Assembly: GCA_030491005.1 (NCBI GenBank)
Contig: JAKZMJ010000032.1
Location: 124,001 to 188,000, forward strand
Direction of reading: 5' to 3'
DNA: 64,000 nt
Source: Sulfurospirillum sp.
Lineage (GTDB): Bacteria; Campylobacterota; Campylobacteria; Campylobacterales; Arcobacteraceae
Position numbers and translations under genes: made by a program. Under the pieces are notes generated by a model. It was given only the letters and a program-made list of their open reading frames with translations, made no database searches and was not told the DNA's origin. This document shows, one piece after another, positions 9,099-15,124 of this stretch. The first letter of the stretch is position 1; each line of letters opens with the position of its first letter.

Positions 9099-10526
9099 AT
9101 GGGTAAGTTTGTGAATAATAATAAAGAGTTTTTTCAATATTGTGAAGATAATGAAGTTTTATTTGTTGATTTTAGATTTAGTGATATGAAAGGTATGTGG
9201 CATCATATCTCATATATGATGAGTGCTATTTCTGAAAGTCAGTTTGATAATGGTATACCTTTTGATGGTTCATCAGTTGATGCATGGCAACCAATTAATA
9301 AATCTGATATGATTTTAAAGCCAGATGTAAATAGTTCTTTTTTAGATCCTTTTACTGCTGATTCAACTATTATTGTAATTTGTGATGTTTATGATATTTA
9401 TAAAAATGAATTATATGAAAAATGTCCAAGATCAATTGCTAAAAAAGCATTAGAACATTTAAGTGTATCAGGAGTAGGTGATGTTGCATACTTTGGTCCT
9501 GAGAATGAATTTTTTATTTTTGATGATGTTAAAATCATAGATTCAATTAATGAATCTTATTATAGAGTTGATACTGATGAGGGTGAATGGTCTGATAATA
9601 CTGATTATGAAATAGGTAATATGGGACATAGACCAAGAACAAAAGGTGGATATTTTCCTGTTCAACCAACTGATTCTATGGTTGACTTAAGAGCTGAGAT
9701 GATGCAAATATTATCTGATGTTGGACTTGAAGTTATTTTAGGTCATCATGAAGTTGCACAAGGTCAAGGTGAAATTGGAATAGTTTATGATGGCTTAATT
9801 GAAGCTGCTGATAATGTTCAAAAATATAAATACGTATGTAAAATGGTTGCTCATTTAAATGGTAAAACTTGTACTTTTATGCCAAAACCTTTGTATGGTG
9901 ATAATGGAAATGGTATGCATGTTCATCAATCAATTTGGAAAGATGGTAAAAATTTATTTTACAAGCAAGGTGAGTATGCAAATTTATCTGACATGGCAAG
10001 ACATTATATAGGTGGTGTTTTTAAACATGCGCGAGCTGTTGCTGCATTTACAAACCCATCAACAAATTCATATAAAAGATTAATTCCAGGATTTGAAGCA
10101 CCTTCAATTTTAACTTACTCTTCTCAAAATAGATCAGCTTCTTGTAGAATTCCTTATGGAGCAGGTGAAGGTGCTACACGAATTGAAATGAGATTTCCAG
10201 ACTCAACAGCTTGCCCTTATCTAGCATTTGCTGCTATGCTTATGGCTGGACTTGATGGAATTAAAAATAAGACTGAACCAATTGGTCCTATGGATGAAGA
10301 TTTATTTGAAATGCCTTTATCTGAAATAAGAGAAAGAAATATTCCTCAAATGCCTCATACTTTAAGAGGTTCACTAGAAGCACTAATAAGAGATAACGAT
10401 TTCTTAAAACCTGTGTTTACACAAGATATGGTTGATGTTTATCAACACTTTAAATTTGAAACACAAGTATGGCCTGATGAAGCACGTCCTACTGCATTTG
10501 AATTTAAGACAACTTATTCTTGCTAA
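9099..10526 (+). CDS. glnA: Glutamine synthetase, type I
   Basis: A 475-residue type I glutamine synthetase, which makes glutamine from glutamate, ammonia and ATP. The signatures are intact: FDGSSV in the N-terminal domain, GPENEFFIF (metal ligands), the GNGMHVH segment, [10 protein letters not shown] and the RIPYG-type nucleotide segment. At the position of the adenylylated tyrosine of enteric enzymes (NLYDLP), this protein has DLFEMP with F403, so adenylylation at that residue is impossible, as reported for the Helicobacter pylori enzyme. Transcribed alone, with its own promoter and a strong terminator. Confidence 0.96.
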   Translation: MGKFVNNNKEFFQYCEDNEVLFVDFRFSDMKGMWHHISYMMSAISESQFDNGIPFDGSSVDAWQPINKSDMILKPDVNSSFLDPFTADSTIIVICDVYDIYKNELYEKCPRSIAKKALEHLSVSGVGDVAYFGPENEFFIFDDVKIIDSINESYYRVDTDEGEWSDNTDYEIGNMGHRPRTKGGYFPVQPTDSMVDLRAEMMQILSDVGLEVILGHHEVAQGQGEIGIVYDGLIEAADNVQKYKYVCKMVAHLNGKTCTFMPKPLYGDNGNGMHVHQSIWKDGKNLFYKQGEYANLSDMARHYIGGVFKHARAVAAFTNPSTNSYKRLIPGFEAPSILTYSSQNRSASCRIPYGAGEGATRIEMRFPDSTACPYLAFAAMLMAGLDGIKNKTEPIGPMDEDLFEMPLSEIRERNIPQMPHTLRGSLEALIRDNDFLKPVFTQDMVDVYQHFKFETQVWPDEARPTAFEFKTTYSC

Positions 10527-10542
10527 GATAGTTATACAATTT

Positions 10543-10571
10543 AAAAAGCAAATTATCTAAATTTGCTTTTT
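10543..10571 (+). terminator. glnA terminator
   Basis: An 11-bp perfect stem (arms 10543-10553 and 10561-10571) with a 7-base loop ends in a run of T residues, 16 bases after the glnA stop. The A-tract on the left side makes it usable from both directions. Confidence 0.85.
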
Positions 10572-10746
10572 ACAATTTGATTAAAACTCTAATAATAATC
10601 TGTTGCATTTATAGGTTTTTCAGAAAATATTATAATAATATCTAGGACTGGGTAGTTAATCCAATTCTAAATATCGACTACTTAATTATCGTAAATATTA
10701 TATAAATAAAAGCTATAAGCAAATAACCTATTGTATGATAATCAAC

Positions 10747-10870
10747 TTGAAGCATTGAACTATCCTTGTATCAATCTATCCCTACAAAACCCAACCATTA
10801 AACCATAAAAAAAGGCTTCAAGCTTTTACACTCAAAACCTTTTTAATTGATATAAGTTTCAATGCTTCAA
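10747..10870. repeat. Large inverted repeat, possible structured RNA or MITE-like element
   Basis: A perfect 13-bp inverted repeat, TTGAAGCATTGAA at 10747-10759 and its complement at 10858-10870, encloses 98 bases. The interior holds a second potential stem (AAAAAGG and CCTTTTT around 10808-10844) and a third copy of the GCTTCAA core. No protein is encoded. It could be the fold of a small RNA or a degenerate non-autonomous element. Confidence 0.45.
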
Positions 10871-11048
10871 ATCTAACTTATACTTAGCAAGAACTACTTA
10901 CTTAACTCTATACTATACTAATTAACTTAAGATAACTTAAAACTTTTCAATCTATTTTAATAAATTTTTTTCTGAATTCATACTTCGCATCACTAATTAT
11001 ATCATAATCCATTAAAAACTCTTAATCAAGTGTGTACTACTTTTTAGC

Positions 11049-11054
11049 TATAAT
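11049..11054 (+). promoter_or_regulatory. Isolated -10 box with downstream ribosome-binding site
   Basis: TATAAT preceded by TTTTTAGC. About 12 bases past the expected start lies AAAAAGGGG and then ATG-TTA-TAG, so any translation ends after two codons. It reads toward the lipoprotein gene about 290 bases away and may belong to a lost gene or drive a non-coding leader. Confidence 0.45.
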
Positions 11055-11307
11055 ATCTATATAAAAAGGGGATGTTATAGCAAATAAATTTAGATAGAAA
11101 TTAGCAGAAAAAAGAAGTAAAAAAAGGTTATGAAGAGTTTGCACTTGACACACAGTCTGGCTGGAAGAAGAACGAGGCTACCACGGCGAGAATTCAAGCT
11201 TTTAGGTGCCGCATTAAGAGAATTTTAAGACCGAATAATCAAGCCGTTAAATCGCCATTGTCCTTCACCTTAGCCGTTATACCCCATGGAATCTACATTT
11301 TTTATGG

Positions 11308-11313
11308 TATAAT
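11308..11313 (+). promoter_or_regulatory. -10 box of the lipoprotein gene
   Basis: TATAAT preceded by TTTTTTATGG, with AAAGGA at 11328-11333 and the ATG at 11341. This confirms that the intended start of the lipoprotein gene is 11341 although its frame is closed after 36 codons. Confidence 0.6.
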
Positions 11314-11340
11314 TTTTTATATAAATTAAAGGATGTATAA

Positions 11341-11965
11341 ATGCAAAAAACTAAATTAATTGGGGTCATCCTACTTTTAGCTATTTTAAGTGGTTGTGGA
11401 AGTAGCGAAGGATCAGACAGCTCAAGTGGTGGGAACACTCCACCACCCTGAACCGAGTTTGACAATTGAAGTCAATAGCAATACTGTATCAAGTTTTAAT
11501 TTTACTAATGAAAATGTATTATTTACTAGAGGCTGTGTCACTGCAAATTTATATGATAGTTCAAACTCAGCACTTTCTAGAAATAGTAGTACAGAAATAG
11601 CCATCGCAGCAACAGATACTTATAATTATATTGCTAGTCCATATAGCAATTATGGGAATCCCGTATATTCAATTGTTTATGCAAAGTCTATGACAGTAAT
11701 TCCTCAAACATTAATATCGGGAACAACCTATTCCTATGTTGCAGGATACAAAGATATAAAGAAAATTTCATTAACTGAAACAAAAACTTTAGTAGCAAAC
11801 GCTTCAAGTAGTGCACACATAAAGATATATGGTGAAAATCTAAATTTTGTATCTGATTTATACGTTACAAGTTCACCTATTATACTTAATTCAGGAACTT
11901 ATTATTTATTACTTAGTAATGGTAGTTGTGTTAACTCAACTCAAATTACAGTAAATATTTTATAA
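11341..11965 (+). pseudogene. Lipoprotein gene split by a +1 frameshift at CCC-TGA
   Basis: From ATG 11341 the frame encodes a textbook lipoprotein signal peptide, MQKTKLIGVILLLAILSG followed by C19, then a Ser/Gly-rich linker, and stops at TGA 11449-11451 after ...NTPPP. The next forward frame continues without interruption from the same point to TAA at 11965 (PEPSLTIEVNS onward, about 170 residues). Skipping one C in CCA-CCC-TGA joins the two. The body is rich in Ser, Thr and Tyr and looks like an extracellular beta-rich domain; it weakly recalls DUF4397 proteins, but I do not claim the family. Promoter and ribosome-binding site are intact. Explanations are a recent mutation, a sequence error in CCC, or programmed +1 frameshifting. 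Confidence 0.7.
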
Positions 11966-11989
11966 ATATAAACTATCAAGTTTAAACTA

Positions 11990-12017
11990 GTAGCAAAACT
12001 AATACAAGTTTTGCTAC
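11990..12017. promoter_or_regulatory. Perfect 11-bp hairpin between lipoprotein gene and toxin-antitoxin pair
   Basis: GTAGCAAAACT (11990-12000) and its exact complement (12007-12017) flank a 6-base loop. It stands 25 bases after the lipoprotein stop and 28 bases before the antitoxin ATG. It may be the lipoprotein terminator or the operator where the antitoxin represses its own operon; no T run follows, which slightly favours the second. Confidence 0.5.
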
Positions 12018-12045
12018 AATTAAGCAAATTAGTTAAGGAAGCACA

Positions 12046-12291
12046 ATGCATACATTAACGGTAAAAATTCAAGATAGTGTTTTTCAAGAGTTTTTAAATT
12101 TTGTTTCTAAACGAAAAAAAAACATAGAGATTACTAAAGATAAGAATCTTGAGTTAGACCCTTATTTTTATGAACGACAAGAACAACTGCATCAAGATTT
12201 AGAAGAAATTGAAAGTGGTACAGCTGAAATGATTTCACATAATGACATGTGGAGTAATATCAACAATCATTTAGATACCATAAAATGTTAA
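12046..12291 (+). CDS. Antitoxin of a type II toxin-antitoxin pair
   Basis: An 81-residue acidic protein ending exactly where a RelE/ParE-type toxin begins (TAA then ATG without a gap). Residues 1-35 form a short beta-strand and helix as in RelB/DinJ-type antitoxins (MHTLTVKIQDSVFQEFLNFV), followed by an acidic helical tail (about 38-75) that would wrap the toxin. An AAGGA precedes the ATG. Identification rests on size, order and the neighbouring toxin, not on a strong family motif. The pair sits in a stretch with other accessory genes and cassette-like spacers, a common place for such modules. Confidence 0.75.
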   Translation: MHTLTVKIQDSVFQEFLNFVSKRKKNIEITKDKNLELDPYFYERQEQLHQDLEEIESGTAEMISHNDMWSNINNHLDTIKC

Positions 12292-12576
12292 ATGCAAGTA
12301 ATTTACAAAAAAGCTTTTGAGAATCAATTATTAAACATAATAAACTTTATAGCAAAAGATCAAATTAATGCAAGTATAAAATTTTCCAATCAACTTGAAA
12401 AGATAATCTTTTTAATCCCCGACAACCCACTGAAATACAAAACCTCTGATTACTTTAAAAATGAAAATGTAAGAGATATGACTTATAAAGGTTATACAAT
12501 AGTTTATAAAGTCAGCTTTCAAAAAAACACAATAGAAGTTTTAAGGATATTCAACCAAAACAAGCCAACTAAGTAA
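12292..12576 (+). CDS. RelE/ParE-family toxin
   Basis: A 94-residue basic protein of the RelE/ParE superfamily. Members either cleave mRNA at the ribosome or poison gyrase; which applies here cannot be read from the sequence. Typical features are the N-terminal YKKAFENQLLNIINFIAKD helix pair, the central segment ending in NVRDMTYKGYTIVYKV, and the final strand IEVLRIFNQNK. The conserved arginine-rich core (VRDM, LRIF) is preserved. It follows the antitoxin without any gap, so the pair is translated together. The stop is directly followed by the palindromic attC-like spacer. Confidence 0.85.
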   Translation: MQVIYKKAFENQLLNIINFIAKDQINASIKFSNQLEKIIFLIPDNPLKYKTSDYFKNENVRDMTYKGYTIVYKVSFQKNTIEVLRIFNQNKPTK

Positions 12577-12585
12577 AAGACATAA

Positions 12586-12638
12586 AGACCTCGCAACGAA
12601 CGCAAAGAGAGCGTCGCTGAAGTCTAACGTTATAAGGC
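12586..12638. repeat. attC-like palindromic spacer ending in CGTTATAAGGC
   Basis: Between the toxin stop and the HNH gene lies a G+C-richer imperfect palindrome: AGAC (12586) pairs with GTCT (12622-12625), ACGC (12600-12603) with GCGT (12611-12614), with unpaired bases between. Its right end reads CTGAAG-N6-GTTATA (12617-12634), the arrangement of inner and outer core sites of an integron attC. The matching left half is seen after the HNH gene. The outer box departs from the strict GTTRRRY consensus. Confidence 0.45.
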
Positions 12639-12646
12639 AGACCAAA

Positions 12647-13447
12647 ATGACAACAGAAAATGAAGAAGTAAAAAAAGTTAAAAGTAAAGTTCCAAAATGG
12701 TTCGACAAAAAAGAACAAATCAACAGTAGAATATTATTTGCATTTTTAGAATTACAAGATAAAAACAATACAGTAACATTTGAAATGCTAAGAGAACAAT
12801 GTGGGGTAAAAACATTCAAAAGTAACTTTCAGCAAATGAGTAATTTTGGAAAGAAAAATAATGCTAAAATATTTACGAAAAATAAAGATAGTGACACTGT
12901 GTATTTATGGGATAAAACACAAGAATTTATTATGAGTGAATACGGCAAATATAAAAATACTAAAATACCTATGGAAAATAACTTTACATACTTAGTTGGA
13001 AATTCTATAAAAGAACTGCTTTTAATTAAAGATATTGAGAAAATAATTAATAGTAAAATACCTATATCAACTGAAAATCCAAATTTGATTAAATGTCGAA
13101 TTGGACAAGGTCTTTTTAGAGAAAACCTTATTGCATTATGGAAAGGGTGTTCAGTTACAAAATTTGAAAATGTAGAAATTTTAATTGCATCGCATATTAA
13201 ACCTTGGAGTAAGTCCTCAAATGAAGAAAGATTAGATGTTTTTAATGGATTATTATTAACACCAAATTTAGATAAGCTTTTTGATAAAGGGTATATTTCA
13301 TTTGATAATAATGGTAAAATACTTATATCTGAAAAATTAAAAAACTTGAAAATTTTAGGAATAACTATTGATATGAACATTAAAATTAATGATAAACATA
13401 AAAAGTATTTAAGTTATCATAGAAATGAAATTTTAAAAAACATATAA
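12647..13447 (+). CDS. HNH_2-type endonuclease
   Basis: A 266-residue protein. The C-terminal half (about 145-235) matches the HNH_2 nuclease pattern: RIGQGLFRENLIALWKGCSVT, then the histidine motif ASHIKPW, then NGLLLTPNLDKLFDKG with the final D/H-type catalytic and metal positions. Such proteins are often restriction-type nucleases. The N-terminal 130 residues contain a predicted helical domain (LFAFLELQDKNNTVTFEMLREQCG) that may bind DNA; I recognise no family there. No methyltransferase is adjacent, so it is an orphan nuclease. Its stop codon lies inside TATAAC, the left attC-like half-site, and its start follows the right half-site, as in an integron cassette. Confidence 0.82.
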   Translation: MTTENEEVKKVKSKVPKWFDKKEQINSRILFAFLELQDKNNTVTFEMLREQCGVKTFKSNFQQMSNFGKKNNAKIFTKNKDSDTVYLWDKTQEFIMSEYGKYKNTKIPMENNFTYLVGNSIKELLLIKDIEKIINSKIPISTENPNLIKCRIGQGLFRENLIALWKGCSVTKFENVEILIASHIKPWSKSSNEERLDVFNGLLLTPNLDKLFDKGYISFDNNGKILISEKLKNLKILGITIDMNIKINDKHKKYLSYHRNEILKNI

Positions 13448-13459
13448 CAAAACCTTCAG
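13443..13459. repeat. attC-like left half-site after the HNH gene
   Basis: TATAAC-N5-CTTCAG overlaps the HNH stop codon. It is the mirror of CTGAAG-N6-GTTATA at 12617-12634. The corresponding right half that should follow within about 130 bases is missing, probably lost when insertion sequences entered the region. Confidence 0.4.
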
Positions 13460-13585
13460 ACTGTGAAAATAGCCCCAAATAAGCTAATTTTATAGTCATA
13501 TTAAAAGTTATTTTTCAAAATATCGTAACTTTTCAAAAGAAATTTGGAAATAAAATACATATCTTAAAAAATAAACCAAATAAAG

Positions 13586-13629
13586 CCCAAACACCAAGAT
13601 ATATTCTTCTATATCTTTTCTTATTTGGG
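13586..13629. terminator. Two-part hairpin downstream of the HNH gene
   Basis: An inner perfect 8-bp stem (13596-13603 with 13610-13617, loop of 6) is enclosed by CCCAAA (13586-13591) and TTTGGG (13624-13629). It may end transcription from the accessory genes or protect the inserted element from read-through. Confidence 0.45.
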
Positions 13630-13647
13630 TTAAATCTTTGTTTTTAA

Positions 13648-13671
13648 GGCTTAATGAAACTTTTGAGTGCC
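13648..13671 (+). repeat. Left terminal inverted repeat of the insertion sequence
   Basis: Reads GGCTTAATGAAACTTT then TGAGTGCC. The reverse complement of 14732-14755 matches it at all but three positions. Confidence 0.8.
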
Positions 13672-13725
13672 TAAAAACTTAAGTTAGATTAGGTACTATA
13701 AGGGTTTAAAAAGGTTTATTTATAA

Positions 13726-14724
13726 ATGGCTGTAAAAAAATACTAAAACTTGTCCAAACTGCTCACAAAACAACACAAGAAAAAGAGGTATCAGAAGAGG
13801 AATAATTAGATATTTTTGTAATGATTGCAACACTTCATTTAGTTCAAAAAGAGAAGAGAAGGTAAACTTATGATATAAATCATAAGGAAACTGAACGCGT
13901 CAACAAATCTACAAGAAATAATCTTCAAAAAGTATGTTTACAAGAGACAAATATTAAAAGATTTAGCCCAAGAGTATAATAGAAGTTTACCGTGGGTTAG
14001 AAAGCAAATTATAGAATACAATACTCCATTAAAAATACATAATCCAAGAGAAGTTGTAATAGTTTGTGATGCTACATTTTATGGTAAAAGGAAAGATAGA
14101 CTAGGCACATTAGTTTTTAAAGATATAATACAAAATGAAATACTAATTTGTAAACATATTGATAGTGAATTAGTCAAAGACTATAATCAACTGCTCAATG
14201 CACTTTTAGATTTAGGATACATTGTTAAGGCTATCATTATAGATGGAAAGAGAGGCTTATATAAAGCTTTTAAAGACCATCCTGTTCAAATGTGTCACTT
14301 CCATCAAAGAAAGATACTAAACAAATACTTAACACGAAAACCAAGATTAGAAGCTAGTAAAGATTTACAGAAAATAATGTATAATTTAACAACTACAACA
14401 TTAACTATTTTTACTAAAAAGTTAAATGAATGGTATAAAAAACACAAAGACTTTCTTGAAGCGAAATCCATTTCTCCAACTACAGAAAAACTAAACTTTA
14501 CACATCCAAGAGTTAGGTCTGCTTATAGAAGTTTGATAACAAACTTACCATATTTATTTACTTATAAAAATGAAAAAGATATCACTATTCACAACACAAC
14601 AAATTCAATAGATGCAGGAGTGTTTTCTCCTATGAAAAAACTAATTAAAATACATAATGGTTTTACTAAAAGTTTAAAGATAAAAATGGTTGATGATTAT
14701 CTAGTTAATTATAAGGTAAAGTGA
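13726..14724 (+). pseudogene. IS256-type (variant zinc-binding) transposase, disrupted
   Basis: Three segments of one transposase lie in different frames. An ATG at 13726 opens MAVKK in frame 1 and is closed by TAA 13744; the zinc ribbon CPNCSQNNTRKRG...RYFCNDC follows in frame 2 after an A-tract frameshift and ends at TGA 13871; the catalytic part is open in frame 1 again from 13879 to TGA 14722. The catalytic part has the two expected aspartates (VIVCDATFYGKR and AIIIDGKRGLY), the CHFHQR motif, and NTTNSIDAGVF where the family usually has a catalytic glutamate. At least two frameshifts make it a pseudogene. Confidence 0.82.
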
Positions 14725-14731
14725 TTATTCT

Positions 14732-14755
14732 GGCACCCGAAAGTTTCATTAAGTC
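14732..14755 (-). repeat. Right terminal inverted repeat of the insertion sequence
   Basis: Starts 7 bases after the transposase stop and reads GGCACCCGAAAGTTTCATTA then AGTC on the plus strand, the imperfect complement of 13648-13671. Confidence 0.8.
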
Positions 14756-14765
14756 CAAAACATCC

Positions 14766-14903
14766 ATGAACTCTGCTCTAAATTTAAAAGTAATTGGATT
14801 AGATAGAATTAAATCTATTACAGGACTTATAAATCTAACATATAACTTTCTAAGATATGAACAGTTAGTTAGATTGAAAAAGATACCAATAATGAAAAGT
14901 TAA
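14766..14903 (+). pseudogene. C-terminal fragment of an IS5-type transposase
   Basis: A 45-codon open frame ending at TAA 14903 encodes VIGLDRIKSITGLINLTYNF followed by LRYEQLVRLKK. This resembles the C-terminus of IS5-family DDE transposases, where a conserved NLvYNlkR segment closes the protein. Nothing of the N-terminal or catalytic part remains on either side of the neighbouring insertion sequence. It is a relic of an older insertion. The family call is by eye from a short segment. Confidence 0.5.
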
Positions 14904-15087
14904 AATAGATAGAAAACAATTGAATTTATAGCTATTTTATAGTTTATAATTGTAAATATATGGATATATTTTTTATAATTCATAGTGATTTAGCTTATTT
15001 TAAATTAAATTTTAAAAAAGGATAGATATCTTACCTTAAAAGTTTATTTTTAGAGGTTCCCATAACACTTAATAAAGTATTTTTAGA
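14904..15087. other. AT-rich spacer before valS
   Basis: No gene is visible. An 11-bp sequence at 14990-15000 is the exact complement of 13477-13487 and could mark the ends of the older IS5-type element, but this is weak in such AT-rich DNA. Confidence 0.4.
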
Positions 15088-15093
15088 TATAAT
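15088..15093 (+). promoter_or_regulatory. -10 box for valS
   Basis: TATAAT preceded by TTTTTAGA, 31 bases before the valS ATG. TAGGATT stands a few bases before the start codon as ribosome-binding site. Confidence 0.6.
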
Positions 15094-15124
15094 CGCAATA
15101 ATTAAACACAGCATAGGATTATAA

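Larger units (their letters stand above)
10572..11340. other. Gene-free stretch after glnA
   Basis: About 770 bases without a convincing gene; stops are frequent in all frames. It contains a large imperfect inverted repeat (10747-10870), a good isolated promoter (11049-11054) followed by a ribosome-binding site and a two-codon frame ATG-TTA-TAG at 11072, and a conspicuously G+C-richer patch (about 11145-11285) against an AT-rich background. A 75-codon frame is open at 11105-11329 but has no start codon. The patch ends in CCGTTATACC just before the lipoprotein promoter. Confidence 0.7.
13648..14755 (+). mobile_element. Decayed insertion sequence with 24-bp terminal inverted repeats
   Basis: The element is bounded by imperfect inverted repeats at 13648-13671 and 14732-14755 (21 of 24 positions match, common core CTTAATGAAACTTT) and contains a single disrupted transposase gene with an N-terminal zinc ribbon, the type called IS256-family variant Zn-binding. 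Length is about 1.1 kb. No target-site duplication is visible beside the repeats, and the transposase is frameshifted, so the copy is probably immobile. Its right end abuts a C-terminal fragment of an IS5-type transposase. Confidence 0.8.

Noticed and set aside
11190-11201. Adjacent EcoRI and HindIII recognition sequences, suggesting vector contamination
   Set aside because: The surrounding bases do not match any polylinker I know, and the flanks are continuous with native-looking DNA; judged chance.
11105-11329. 75-codon open frame without start codon
   Set aside because: No ATG, GTG or TTG near its beginning, and its 3' part runs through palindromic and promoter sequence. At most a relic, so not listed as a gene.
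11390-11965. A separate gene starting at 11390 (in-frame start within the lipoprotein signal region)
   Set aside because: Its first 20 codons overlap the signal-peptide frame and give an unlikely N-terminus; there is no ribosome-binding site, whereas 11341 has promoter, ribosome-binding site and lipobox. A frameshifted single gene explains the data better.
12829-13380. 183-codon open frame on the minus strand
   Set aside because: Lies wholly inside the HNH gene on the other strand, is unnaturally rich in Ser, Phe and Leu as antisense frames of AT-rich genes are, and lacks a recognisable motif.
13640-14763. Target-site duplication beside the insertion sequence
   Set aside because: Bases before 13648 and after 14755 show no matching direct repeat of 4-9 bp.
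13477-15000. The 11-bp complementary pair as terminal repeats of an IS5-type element
   Set aside because: Too short in AT-rich DNA to claim, and no transposase N-terminus is present; kept only as a note.
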